From NCBI GenBank assembly GCA_001724265.1, contig MEDY01000011.1, forward strand, positions 1 to 64,000: a stretch of 64,000 nt of DNA, read 5' to 3'. The translations under genes were made by a program, and so were the position numbers. This stretch comes from Rhizaria sp. SCN 62-66 (Eukaryota > Rhizaria, unplaced). Shown here one piece after another: positions 1 through 10,700 of the stretch. The notes below the pieces were generated by a model. The model was not told the origin of the DNA, searched no databases, and worked only from the letters and a program-made list of their open reading frames with translations. Numbering within the stretch: position 1 is the stretch's first letter; each line of letters opens with the position of its first letter.

Positions 1-3000
1 GTTGGCCATCGTGGACGAAATGAGCTTCCACATCGAGCGACGCGCCTGCGGGTCCATGCCCGTCGACGGCTCATCCAGGAACACGATCAGCGGGTTGCCG
101 ACGAGTGCGATGCCGACCGAGAGCTTACGCTTGTTGCCGCCGGAGTACGTGCCGGCGGGCTTGTCAGCGATCTGCTCGAGGCCGAGCTTGGAAATGAGTG
201 CCGCCACGAAGCGTTCGACACGCGCCTCGGGCACGCACTTAATGCGCGCGTACAGCATGAGGTGTTCGCGCGCGGTAAGCAGCGGCAGCAGGGCGTCGAA
301 CTGCGGACAGTAGCCGATGAGCTGGCGGACCTCGTACGGGTTGTTCATGATGTCGAGGCCACCAAGCAGCGCGGTGCCGGAGGTCGGGGACTCGTCGCCA
401 GTCATCATCTTCAAAGTTGTCGTCTTGCCTGCGCCGTTCGCACCGAGGAAGCCAAAGCACTCGCCCTTGCCGACACTATACGCCATGTTAGCGACGGCAA
501 TGTGGGGCTTGGCGCCGAGACGTGACGGGTACACCTTGCGCAGGCCCTTAATGGCAACCATGAAGCGCTCGGGGTCATCGCACTCGCCACTGGCGACGCG
601 CGCGCGCTCGGCAGCAACGTCATCATCCTCCGGCTCGCCACTCACGCTCACGTCAACAGCGGCCATGGTCTCAGAGAGCTCAGCGTAGTCACTGTCGTTA
701 CCGCCAGCGTTCCTACGCTTACGGCAGGGCAGAGAAGCGAGCGCGGCCTTGATGGAGCCGCTCGAGTGCACATGCTCGATCACGAGCAGCGCGGCAGCGT
801 ACACAAAGAAGTCAATCACAAGGAAGATGAAAGGCCAGCCGGTGACTTCGAGATCCCAGATCTCGACGACCTTACCGAACGTTGCGCGCGAGTCGCGCAC
901 CATGAGGTTCGCCATCAGCTCACCGAGACAGAAGGGCGGGAAAAAGCGGTACAGGAACGCGAGCTGGCTGTTGAGATCCGCGGTCGACGGCAAGAACGCC
1001 ATGACAATGTACGCAATGAGCAGCAGCACGGAGAAGAAGAAGTTCGCGAGCAGCGTGACGTTTTGCGCAACAGAGTGCGACTCGAACAGGAAGGTCAGGC
1101 AGTACGTGAAGGGCGCGACAGCAAGGCAGAACAGCCACAGCGACAGCATAGTGGCGCCGATGGCGTCGCCTAGCAGCGGTCCGACGTCGAAAATGAGCAG
1201 CACAATAATCACAAGAGCGAACGGAAGAATGAAGTTAACAAGATCCCAGATCAGCGCAGAGACCCAGTACGCGAGCGCAGACACGCCGCTGATGAGCTGC
1301 AGGTGCTTGCCCTTGTCGGCGCGCTCCTTGACGAGGAACCCGGCGAACGTGGCCGGCACGAAAGCCATGGCCATGCAGATCGCGAAAGCAACGCCGGAAG
1401 TCATGAGAACCATCTGCGAGTGCGTCTTGTCAAGCGGCTTATTGGTCACAGTGACCGTGGGCACAGCAGCGTTGACGTCGGCGTCGCCAGCAGCAACGGC
1501 GGAGGCATGCGTCGCGCGAAGCAGAGCATTGGTCCACGCGTTGACGGCCATCGGCATCGCGTCGCGCGCAGTCGTGTTGATGAAAACAAGCGAGTTGATG
1601 TACGTGTCATCGGCGGCGTCGCCCACAGCAACGTCCCTCGCGACCTCAGCAACAGTCTCGCTCTCACTCACAGCCGCCACGGCCGCAGCATCAGGGAAGT
1701 TGCGCAGCAGACGGAAGCCGAACGCGAAGAAGCGCGTGGGGTCAACCTCCTTGTCATCGGCACCACCCATCAGCGCCGCGGTAAAGCCAGACATGAACTT
1801 GCGCACGCGCTCAACGACGCTCACACTCTCCATGGTGTCAGCGTCAGCAACAGATACTTCAACAGGTACAACATCAGCGGACCTCAAGCCGGCAGTGGTG
1901 CGAGTGCGAATATCAGTGTTCTTCTTGTCGTCGTCATCGTCGTCGCCGTCGCCGTCAATCTTGGCCATGAGCGCGTCCGAAACAAGCTGCGACCACTTAT
2001 ACTTAGCGGGGTCCTCGGCCGGGATGTCGTTGAGCGGCTCCAGCACCAGGCGGTCATCCTGGGCCTCGAACGCGCTGACGAGCCTGCTCAGCGCGTCGGC
2101 ACTCGTGGTACCCTCGGTCGTCGTCGTGTTGATGTACGTGAACGTGTACGGGTTGGGAATCGCCGGCAGCGTCGTCACGACGGCCTGGAAGCCGGCGTGA
2201 ACGGCCAAGCGCGTCGACACGATGAACGCCGTGAGTACAAGCATTGGGAACAGCAGCTGCCACGTCCACACGCGGCGGTCACGCTTCGCAGTGTGGAAGC
2301 GGCGCGCAATCAGCGCCTTGGTGTGGCGGATGAACACGGCCGACGGCGACAGAGTGCGGACGTTCGCCTCACCCTCAGCCGAAGCCATGGCCTCGTAGTC
2401 AGCCGCGTCGTCGCCAGACGACAGAACGGCGTCACCGGCACTCGCACTGGTGTTGGCGCTGACAGGCTTCTGCGCACCGGCACTGCTGTTGATGCCGCCC
2501 GCGACCGGGACCTTGCTATCGGTGGTGTGTGAGCCGGCGGGGAAGGACGTGGGCGTGCCTTCGCTCTCGAGGTGGTCCGCGCCGTGTCCGACGCGCAGGA
2601 ACACTTCTGTCAGCGTGGTGACGGACATGCCCGCGGCGGCGACGCCCAGCGCAAGCTTGCGCTGCTCTAGCGCGTCGAACAGCAGAGGAAACACGGGCGC
2701 GGCGGAGAACGGGAGCCGGAACGAGATCTCGCCACCGGCATCGGAGAGCACTTCCGCGGCGGGGATCACGGCGAGAACCAGCGCGCGCACGGGGGAAATG
2801 CCCGACGAGGCCGCGGTCGAGAGCGCGCGGTCCACGAGCACGTCCACCTCGGCATCGGTCGTCGGCGACGCGGGCGCGATCGCGGCGGCGGCCTGCGCGG
2901 CAGACAGCAGCGGCGCCGCGGTCTTCGGGGTGTTGCCCTTGGCGCTGCTGGCGAGGGCGCCAGCGGGGGCGTTAGTCTTGGCCTTGGAGACAGTGAGCGT

Positions 3001-5322
3001 GTAGCCAGCGCCGTACTGGTGCTTGAGGAAGAGCGATGAGCCGTTGCACATGAGCTTACCGCTCGCCATAATAGCAATGCGGTCACCGATCTCGGCCTCC
3101 TCCATCGAGTGCGTGGTGAGGACGATGACGCGGCCGGCCTTGGAGCGCAGCAGCAGGTCCCAAATCACGCGCTGCGACGCGACGTCCATGCCCGACGACG
3201 GCTCGTCCAGGTACACAATCTTAGAGTCGCCGATGAGCGCGATGCCAACAGAGAGCTTGCGCTTCTGGCCGCCGGAAAGCGTGCCAGCGAGCGCGTTGGC
3301 CTTATTGTCGCCCGTGGCGCCAAGTCCGACCTCGTCGATCATGCGCTGCGCGGCGGCCGCGACCTCAGCCTCGGGCACGCCCTTGATGGCGGCGTAGAGC
3401 TCCAGGTGCTCACGCACACTGAGATGCGAGTACAGGATGTCGTGCTGGGGGCACACGCCCATCTGCATGCGGATCTGGTCCATCTCGGCGGCCAGGTCGC
3501 GGCCCAGCACGGTGACGTGGCCGCTGGTCATGGGGTACAGACCGGTCAGCGCGTTGAGCATCGTCGACTTGCCGGCGCCGTTGTGGCCCAGTAGCGTGAA
3601 GATCTGGCCCTCGTACATGTCGAGACTGAGCGCGTTGACGGCGACGAACTCGCCGTCGGGCACACCCTGGAGCGGGAACGTCTTGCGCAGACCGCGAATG
3701 CGGACGAGCTCCTTGCCGCGCACGAACGCATCGGGGGCCTCAATCTTGGAGTAGGGCTCGTTGTCGAATATGGTCAGACCGGTGCCCGTGCCGTCGTCGC
3801 CGCGCTGGCCGACGTCGAGGGACGAGCTGTTGTTGCCGTTGGGCGACAGCAGGCTCGAGCGCACTGACTCGTCGACGGCGGAGCGCGCCTTAGGCGCCTT
3901 GCTGCCGCACCAGAACGAGGGCTTGAGGAAGAAATACCACTTGCGCGGTGTGCCGTACTCGTTGGGCAGCACTTCCTGCAGGTAGAGGCCCAGCACGAGC
4001 ATGATGACCGAGGTAAGGATGAGCATCATGATGCTGTCGGCGACGGAGTAGTTCTCAATCTCGGTGTCAAGCGTGGACCAGGTGACGCCGACGGAGCCCG
4101 ACTCGAGGCGCGCCACGGAGCGCGAGCCGTAGGCCAGCGCGATCGACGGCGCGAAGGAGCCCAGGAGCTTGGCGGAGCGCGCCGACGAGGACGCGGCGGC
4201 CATGTCGCCGAGGAAGAGCGAGACGATGAAGATGATGGCCGAGAACGACGCCGCCGTCTGCGCACGCGAGAAAAACGTGGACATGAAGAAGGCGAAGGCG
4301 TAGAGCGCCATGTAGTACGCGTAGAAGAAGATGAAGATGATAAGCGTGTTCGAGTATTGGTAGATAGACCACGTCGTCGTGAGGATCATCAGCAGGCACG
4401 TGACGGCGAAGAGCGCGGCGTACGTCAGCCACCACGTGAGCGAGATGACCCACGTCTTGAGCCCCATCATGCGCGTGCCTTCGCGGATGCGCAGCTCTTT
4501 CTCCGACACCAGCTCGCCGACGACGAGCGTGATGGGCAGCACGCCGAGAATGGTGAAGAAGAACCCCATGTAGCTGCCGATAATATCGGAGAAGATGTCG
4601 GCCGTGTACTTGCGCGTCGGCATCGGCACCACCTCGATCGCGGGCTCGCGCTGGAGCGCGTCGTGCGGGTACGCGCCCGTCTCGGCCAGGATCGCCATGT
4701 CGATCGTTAACTGGAGCCCCGCGTAGGCGCTCTTGCAGTATGTCTTGAGCGACTTGGAGTCGTACTTGGGCGTCACGTCGTTGAACGGGCTCGTCGTGTC
4801 TGTGTTAGGCGAGCCCTCGTAGGCGCCCGAGGTGACGTTGAAGCGCAGTGTGTAGGCGTAGTCGGGGCCTACGAGCTTGCCCGTGGGCGCTGTCACGGCG
4901 GCGAAGACGTTGCGGAAGCCCGCGGTGCCGTACTCGGAGGACTTGAGGTACGTGTCGAGGTCCTTGATCGTGTCGAAGCCGCGCACGAACTTGGCGGCGA
5001 GCGGCGTCGCGGCCTGCGGGTTGGTGAGGCGCTCGATAACAGCCGTAAAGGCCGACGAGGGGGCGAAGGCAAGGAAGCTGTCTGTAATGGCAAGGCGGCC
5101 GTTCAGGTCCGTGGTGGTGCCGTCCACGGAGAGGTGGCAGGTGTCATCTAGGTGATGCGCGGCCTCGTGGACCTCGGGCTCGGTGTACGTGTGCAGCCAG
5201 ACGAGCAGAAGCATGATGAGTGCGGGGAGAATGACTGAGAGCAAGGTTGAGACGAGCTTGCGGCGCTTCAGGAGAATGTTCTTCACCATCAGCGCCTTGA
5301 ACTGTTGGAAATTGCCGCCCAT
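1..5322 (-). CDS. ABC transporter, subfamily A (3' end beyond window)
   Basis: Full-size ABCA lipid/sterol exporter, membrane-embedded. The frame is open from an ATG at 5322 (start MGGNFQQFKALMVKN, the usual ABCA opening) to the left edge, about 1774 residues. First TM at about residues 18-45, followed by a large extracellular loop and a TM cluster to about 480. NBD1 carries Walker A GHNGAGKST at about 579-587, the ABCA-type signature LSGGQKRKLSVG at about 682 and LDEPSSGMD near 701. An acidic/Ala-rich linker leads to TM7 at about 1010, then a second extracellular loop and a second TM cluster at 1320-1530. NBD2 carries GANGAGKTT near 1625, YSGGNKRKLSVG near 1725 and LDEPSTGMDP near 1744. Both ATP sites look intact. 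The last hundred or so residues lie outside the window. It is divergent to the gene at 6329. The family is certain; the substrate cannot be read from sequence. Confidence 0.95.
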   Translation of the reverse strand, partial: MGGNFQQFKALMVKNILLKRRKLVSTLLSVILPALIMLLLVWLHTYTEPEVHEAAHHLDDTCHLSVDGTTTDLNGRLAITDSFLAFAPSSAFTAVIERLTNPQAATPLAAKFVRGFDTIKDLDTYLKSSEYGTAGFRNVFAAVTAPTGKLVGPDYAYTLRFNVTSGAYEGSPNTDTTSPFNDVTPKYDSKSLKTYCKSAYAGLQLTIDMAILAETGAYPHDALQREPAIEVVPMPTRKYTADIFSDIIGSYMGFFFTILGVLPITLVVGELVSEKELRIREGTRMMGLKTWVISLTWWLTYAALFAVTCLLMILTTTWSIYQYSNTLIIFIFFYAYYMALYAFAFFMSTFFSRAQTAASFSAIIFIVSLFLGDMAAASSSARSAKLLGSFAPSIALAYGSRSVARLESGSVGVTWSTLDTEIENYSVADSIMMLILTSVIMLVLGLYLQEVLPNEYGTPRKWYFFLKPSFWCGSKAPKARSAVDESVRSSLLSPNGNNSSSLDVGQRGDDGTGTGLTIFDNEPYSKIEAPDAFVRGKELVRIRGLRKTFPLQGVPDGEFVAVNALSLDMYEGQIFTLLGHNGAGKSTMLNALTGLYPMTSGHVTVLGRDLAAEMDQIRMQMGVCPQHDILYSHLSVREHLELYAAIKGVPEAEVAAAAQRMIDEVGLGATGDNKANALAGTLSGGQKRKLSVGIALIGDSKIVYLDEPSSGMDVASQRVIWDLLLRSKAGRVIVLTTHSMEEAEIGDRIAIMASGKLMCNGSSLFLKHQYGAGYTLTVSKAKTNAPAGALASSAKGNTPKTAAPLLSAAQAAAAIAPASPTTDAEVDVLVDRALSTAASSGISPVRALVLAVIPAAEVLSDAGGEISFRLPFSAAPVFPLLFDALEQRKLALGVAAAGMSVTTLTEVFLRVGHGADHLESEGTPTSFPAGSHTTDSKVPVAGGINSSAGAQKPVSANTSASAGDAVLSSGDDAADYEAMASAEGEANVRTLSPSAVFIRHTKALIARRFHTAKRDRRVWTWQLLFPMLVLTAFIVSTRLAVHAGFQAVVTTLPAIPNPYTFTYINTTTTEGTTSADALSRLVSAFEAQDDRLVLEPLNDIPAEDPAKYKWSQLVSDALMAKIDGDGDDDDDDKKNTDIRTRTTAGLRSADVVPVEVSVADADTMESVSVVERVRKFMSGFTAALMGGADDKEVDPTRFFAFGFRLLRNFPDAAAVAAVSESETVAEVARDVAVGDAADDTYINSLVFINTTARDAMPMAVNAWTNALLRATHASAVAAGDADVNAAVPTVTVTNKPLDKTHSQMVLMTSGVAFAICMAMAFVPATFAGFLVKERADKGKHLQLISGVSALAYWVSALIWDLVNFILPFALVIIVLLIFDVGPLLGDAIGATMLSLWLFCLAVAPFTYCLTFLFESHSVAQNVTLLANFFFSVLLLIAYIVMAFLPSTADLNSQLAFLYRFFPPFCLGELMANLMVRDSRATFGKVVEIWDLEVTGWPFIFLVIDFFVYAAALLVIEHVHSSGSIKAALASLPCRKRRNAGGNDSDYAELSETMAAVDVSVSGEPEDDDVAAERARVASGECDDPERFMVAIKGLRKVYPSRLGAKPHIAVANMAYSVGKGECFGFLGANGAGKTTTLKMMTGDESPTSGTALLGGLDIMNNPYEVRQLIGYCPQFDALLPLLTAREHLMLYARIKCVPEARVERFVAALISKLGLEQIADKPAGTYSGGNKRKLSVGIALVGNPLIVFLDEPSTGMDPQARRSMWKLISSTMAN

Positions 5323-6328
5323 TGTGTTCTACAAGTCTACTGCCTTCGGGCGAGCAAAGAGGGAGACTGCAAGGGCAAAGGGGGGAGTATACCAAAAAGA
5401 GGGCGTATACGTAGATGCGTGAGAAAGCGATGCTTTTGATAGACAAAAATGTTGATGTGGCACTTAGTGCTAACCGGGGATAGCGGCGACAGACCGTTGG
5501 CTATGCGGGCATGAGTAGGCCGATGTTCGCGCTTAACATCGTGTGCCACGGCGCGGTCGGAGCGCTTGCTTTGTGCCTGTCGTTCTTTTGTGCCATCGAA
5601 CTTGGCAACTCTTCATGTACACGCGCTCCAGCACCCGAACATACCCGGAAATTTAGCAAAGTCATTAAACAAGGTTCTCCTAAAAGAAAAACAAGCATAA
5701 CGTGCTACAGACGATCGCAGACGGCTGGTTGGACAAACCACTAACAAGATGACGTCGCTACTTTTTTTAGCTACCGCGACAGCACTTGTGGCTACACTGC
5801 AAATATGGCACTTTATCTGCGTATACAATGCTACTGTGTTGTATTTTGCCACGTTATAACAAAAAATAAAAAATTAAAACAAGTCTCCGGAGAAACTACC
5901 TTGCATCGCGCAAGATTATCATGTTAAAACAACAAAGTTCGGTGCTTCCTTGCGACTAAGCTGGGCAACGAGCGAGACAACAACGAAGAAACTGCCACTC
6001 TCAAAATGTCATCAAGGATATTGTGTTCTCCGTCAACGTCAATGTTGCTGTGATATGATATTTCTGTCGGAGAGGACTATCTAAGAACTTAATGAAACCG
6101 GCGTAACATTGAGTCTATGAACCTATAATGCAAGTTCCGTACAGCGGCTGTCTCACTGCAACTGAGCTGTGGGCCTGTCACACAGTACATCCTTCATAGA
6201 CACACATGCCCCCCTTCTATGTAAATACGTGATGATTCCACAATATTTGTGTCACTGTGTATGTGCTCACTTTTCTTATATGATCCGTAACCTTAAATAC
6301 TGACTCCAGTAGAGCCCCCCATAGTACG
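5323..6328. other. Divergent intergenic region (about 1.0 kb)
   Basis: AT-rich spacer between the starts of the ABCA gene (minus) and the CFAP68-like gene (plus), so it should hold both promoters. A TTAAATA element lies about 30 bases before the 6329 ATG. I see no RNA gene, repeat or convincing small ORF. Confidence 0.6.
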
Positions 6329-6859
6329 ATGTCTGACTGCGGGACATACAACAAGCACAAGTCGTCCCACGGCGGCCGCACCCTCATCGGCAACTGGCAA
6401 GAAGAGGAAGCCGACAAGGCCCGCGGTGATGTGACTCGACCGCGTTACCTCAACACCTTTGCGCGCGTCGTCGCTCACTACGATAACCGCGACTCTGAGC
6501 CCAAGGAGTCGATCAACACGAGCACGTACCGCCCGATGTTCTCCTCCGCCTCGGAGTTCGCGCTCACACAGTCGTTCCCCAACCAGCGCATGGCCATGCT
6601 CGATTCGATCTCCGCGCAGACGGACCGCCGCAAGCTGGAGACGACGTACCAGTCCTCGATCTGCCTGCCCAAGACCACGCGCCCCGGCGCCAGCTACAAG
6701 GCTGACCCACTGACCGGCACCTTCCGCGTCCAAATCGGCTCACATGCGCCGCAAAACACGGCCAGTGCGAGTCCCAGCACCACCGCGGCGGCCGGCGCAG
6801 CCATGGTGCAGACGCAGGGCCCTGCGAATGCGAGTGGCACGCGCTACATCGCGTATTGA
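6329..6859 (+). CDS. CFAP68: CFAP68-like (UPF0686) ciliary microtubule-associated protein
   Basis: A 176-residue, single-exon, soluble protein starting at the first ATG, MSDCGTYNKHK. The N-terminal block RTLIGNWQEE (about residues 17-26), followed by a Pro/Arg-containing stretch and STYRPMF near 66-72, resembles the RTLMGNWNQER core of vertebrate CFAP68 (C11orf1), a microtubule inner protein of the ciliary doublet. TTYQSS near 108 is a second short motif of the kind found in such proteins. The last 40 residues are Ala/Ser/Thr-rich and end in TRYIAY. There is no TM or signal peptide. This would be a structural protein inside axonemal doublets. The match rests on short motifs recalled from the family, so another MIP-like family is possible. 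Stop is TGA. Confidence 0.5.
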   Translation: MSDCGTYNKHKSSHGGRTLIGNWQEEEADKARGDVTRPRYLNTFARVVAHYDNRDSEPKESINTSTYRPMFSSASEFALTQSFPNQRMAMLDSISAQTDRRKLETTYQSSICLPKTTRPGASYKADPLTGTFRVQIGSHAPQNTASASPSTTAAAGAAMVQTQGPANASGTRYIAY

Positions 6860-7137
6860 ACGACATTACACAACACGCAATCAATCTTCTCAGTCAGTGC
6901 TGTTTGGCCAGGACGAGAACTAAGGCCATTGTAGCTTCACAACTTTTTGAATACATGACACACTGAATACACTTCGATTCAAATGAGTACAATCGAGACA
7001 CGGTTTGTTAATTTCACAAATTTTATTATAACTGGTAAAATAGTAATTATTACTTATCCCTTCCGGCTCGCGCTGCAACAGCAAGCGCGGCGCGGAGCTC
7101 GTGCTCTCTAGATACAATAACAGCCCACGTTCGAGCA

Positions 7138-7285
7138 GTGCAGTCGCGGCGGGACGAGCCGCGCGCGCCGCCGGGCCAGAGCCCGCGGACGGAAACGCAC
7201 GCGACACGATGCCAGTCGTGTCGCGCGCGCCGTCCGCAGGATTCAGCGCCCAGCGGCGGCGCGCGCCAGCAGCCCCGCCCTGCAC
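7138..7285. ncRNA. Long imperfect stem-loop 1 (candidate structured RNA)
   Basis: Extended inverted repeat of about 148 bases. Paired segments from outside in: GTGCAG 7138-7143 with CTGCAC 7280-7285; GCGCGCGCCGCC 7161-7172 with its complement at 7255-7266; GCGGACGG 7185-7192 with 7230-7237; CGCGACACGA 7200-7209 with 7216-7225; apical loop TGCCAG 7210-7215. Several internal loops separate the helices. There is no ORF or known RNA family signature. It could be a hairpin RNA precursor, a 3'-UTR structure of either neighbour, or a decayed inverted-repeat element. The strand is unknown. Confidence 0.45.
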
Positions 7286-7386
7286 GCGGGTCAGCGCAAA
7301 GTGGCAAACTTCAAACACACACCATGAGAAAGACGAAACAAAAAAATGATGTGCGTGCAAGGTCTGCCAAGTGTAGTCGATCTTCC

Positions 7387-7488
7387 TTCGCTGCAGCGGC
7401 CGGCTGCGGGGGCGGCGCGGGGCGGAGTCGGCGCCAAGCCGACAAAAGGCACCGCGCGCCCTCGCAGCCGGCGTGCGGCTGCAGCGAA
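7387..7488. ncRNA. Long imperfect stem-loop 2 (candidate structured RNA)
   Basis: Second inverted repeat about 100 bases after the first. TTCGCTGCAGC 7387-7397 pairs perfectly with 7478-7488; CCGGCTGCG 7400-7408 pairs with 7463-7471; GTCGGC 7427-7432 pairs with 7438-7443 around the apical loop GCCAA. It is GC-rich inside an AT-rich spacer. The same functional alternatives apply as for stem-loop 1; the primary sequences of the two are not obvious copies of each other. Confidence 0.45.
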
Positions 7489-7775
7489 AGAGAACGACAG
7501 TTTTTTCAAACAACTGCAAGTCAAAAACAAAACCATTAAAGAAAATTGTAACATTAACTTGATCGAAATACATACAGGACAATACAAAGGAGTCAAAAAG
7601 AGAAGTGAGTCCCGTGCTTGATGCGCCATAAGTGTTGCTCATGTCCTCTGCAGTTGTTGATAGTAGGACGGTTTGGATGAGGTCGCGGCAATGCGACTCT
7701 CAAAAAGAAAACATCAACACTAACCGCCGCAAAGGACACAAATGAGCAATCACTCAAGACATCAGCAGATAGCAC

Positions 7776-10700
7776 TTACTCCTCGGCAACCGTGGCCACA
7801 GCCGCAGTCTCAGCGCGCTCGGCCTCGGTACCTTCCTTGGTGACGGCGAGCTTGGCCATGGTCGCGATGCGCGCGTCCATGTTTGCGATGCGGGCCGCGA
7901 GCGCAGTCTTGGCGTAACCGAGGCGCTTGGCCTTGTCGCGCAGCTGCAGCAGCACGGCCGGCACCTGCGGCGGCGGGTTGCCAGACGAGATGTCGTACTC
8001 CTTGGTCTGCTCGTTGTACGCCGCCTCGGCCTCGATGGCCTTGGCGCCGACGGTGGCGAGCTTGGTAACGAGCGAGACCATCTCGAGGTTGAGGCGGTCG
8101 CTCTGCAGACGCAGACGCTCGAGACGCGCAAACTGCACCATGCGGGGCTCGTCGCCGCCAGAGTGCGCGCGTGCAGTCACGGCCACGATGTCCTCGGGCT
8201 CCACGTCGGGCGCGCGCGCGTCGGGCGCAAGCTGGGCCTCGACCTGCATGTCGTGCGCAAGCGTGTTGCGCCGCACGTTCTCCTCGATCAGCAGCAGCTC
8301 GCGCTTGAGCGGCGCGTAGTCACGGAAGGCGCGGTACTGGTCCAGGCGCTCGAACAGCTCCTCGCGGGCCAGGTAGTCGTCGTGCTCGCTGCTCAGCATC
8401 GTCGAATCGAGGAAGTCGCCGATGACGTCCTCCTTGAGCCCCAGCGCCACGGCAGGCGTGAACGAGTCGCGCAGCGCCTTGTTCTGGCGCAGCGTCGAGT
8501 CCATCGCAGTCCACTGGCGCTCCACGTCCTGCCACGACGACTTGCTGTGGCCGCGGACGAGCGGCAGCGCAGCGGCCTGGCCCTGGGCGTCGGCCATATC
8601 AGCGCCGGCCGTCCACGACGAAGCGGCGGGCACGCCGGCCGACGAGGGCGTGGCGAGCGCGTCGATGGTCACGGCGGCAGGCACTGAGGCCAGCGTGGCA
8701 GCGTCGGGCGCCGAGTCGGCGGAGCCGAGCGCCGTGCGTGAGAAGAAGAGCTCGGCCATGAGGCTCGAGTTGAGGTAGTAGAAGGCCTTCTGGAACTTGC
8801 CAGACTCGTCGTGCCAGTCGTTGGCCGCGATGTGCGCGATCGTGTGCGTGAGGATGAGCGCGAACTTGCCAACGTTGTTGATGCGTGACTCGTGGACGAA
8901 AATGGTGCGCGACGCGACATCGTAGTGGATCGAGTTTTTGTACAGCGAGTCGGACATCTTGTAAGCATCGAGCTTGACGGGCAGCGCCGACGCGAGCAGC
9001 AGCGAGAACGGGGTCAGTCCCAGCGCGTTGGCGCAGTAGTCGGTGACGAACACACCGTAGCGGTAGAGCAGGAACTGGCGCGCGTTGAGGCTCGCGGGCG
9101 ACACCACGACGGGCTGCTTGGGGGCAGTCGAGGGATTGGGCGTGAGCATCTCGTCCACAGCGTCGACGTGCTGCTTCGCGAGCTTGTCGAACTGGCCGTC
9201 CTGGTGGTTCTGCTGCTCCTTACACACCTTGCGCACGAGGCGCTCGATGCGGTCCACCTTGGTGACGAACATGTCCGACGTGCCGGGGGCGCCGATCGCG
9301 CCGGGCACGCCCGCGAAGCCCGCGCCGGGCGTGAGGTAGGCCGCCTCCAGGTCGCCCGCGCCGCCGGGGAGCGAGGCGATGACGGCCTGGCGCACGCCGT
9401 CAGGCAGCGCCGAGAGTGACTCGTTGGCCGCGCTGGCGTTGCTCTTGAGCTGTGCCGCGATGGCGTCGCGCTGCGCGTCGCGCGCCTGCCTAAGGTGCGC
9501 CACGGCCTGGTCCACGCCGCGCTGGCGCAGCATCGACAGCATCTTGCCGGCCTTGACGAGCTTCATCACGGCTTCCTTGCGCAGCGTGTCGAGCTTGGCG
9601 TCGCGCGACGCGCGCTCCTTGCGGAGCCGCTCGGCCTCCTCCTCGGCGGCGAGGAACGCCTCGTTCTTCTCCAGCTCCTGGCGCACCTTGTCCTGCGCGC
9701 GGCGGGCGGCGATCTTCTTGCGCTGCTCCTCGCGGCCCTTGAGGCGGTCCTGCAGGTCCATCATCTGGCGCTTCTTCTCGAGCTCGTCCTGCACCTGGCG
9801 GTTCTCAACGTCCTCGTTGTAGCGCTTCAAGATAGCCTGGCGCTCGGCGTCGTCGAGGGCGGCGTCGGAGTCCTCCTTCATGCGACGCTCCTTCTCGGCG
9901 AGCTCGGCCTCCTTGTCCTTGCGGGCCTTGTCCTGCTGCTCCTCGAAGCGGCGCTGCATGTCCTCCTGGTCCTTCTTGATCTGGGCCTCGACGCGCTCCA
10001 TCTCGGCGCGCATCTGCTCCTCGCGCTTCGCCTCGGCCTCCTCCTTCATGCGCGCGATGTCGGCCTCGACCTCAGCCTGCTTGCGGCGGATCTCCTCCTC
10101 TTCCTCGCGCTTGCGCGCCTCGGCCTCCTCCAGCTTGCGCTGCAGCTCCTTCTTGTCCTCCCAGCGGACGATGTCGATGGGCGTGTCCTTGCCGAAGATC
10201 TTGCCGAACATGTCCTTGATCTCCTGGTTGTACTGGTCGCGCGCGTCGCGCAGCTCGGCCTCGTGCTTGCCCTTGATCTCGCTCTCAATCTTGGCGCGGA
10301 TCGCGTTCTCGTCGATCGACTTGTCCAGCGCAGCCAGCTGAGCCTTCTCCTCCTCCTCGGTGATGGTGCCGTCAGCTTTGGCGCGGCGCACGTCCTCCTT
10401 CTTGCTGAACAGGTCAGAGTACGCGTCGTCGAGCAGCGCCTTGGTCTTGCGCGCGGCGTCGGCGCGCTGGTCGCGCAGCAGGTCTGCGAGCTCGCGCTTC
10501 TGGCGCTCCGCCATGACGCTCGAGATGACGTTGGCGCCCGTGGTGGCATCGAGGTTCTTGTCGCCGATGACGTTGGTCAGCAGCTCCTCCTCCTTCTGCT
10601 TCTTCTCGCGCGTCACCAGCTCCTTTTCGAACTGCTGCTGCTCGGCGTCGGCGTCCTGGCGCTCGCCGTCGTGCTTCTTGGCCAGCGCTTTGGCGCGCGC

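Larger units (their letters stand above)
6860..7775. other. Convergent intergenic region with GC-rich islands
   Basis: Spacer between the 3' ends of the CFAP68-like gene and the giant Cys-rich gene. Most of it is AT-rich, but 7060-7500 contains GC-rich segments that fold into the two long hairpins annotated separately. A smaller inverted repeat, CGCGCT/AGCGCG at 7069-7089, lies just before them. Confidence 0.6.

Noticed and set aside
749-2532. Plus-strand frames of 483 and 409 codons
   Set aside because: Opposite the ABCA second transmembrane half, whose minus-strand frame carries both Walker A sites and signatures.
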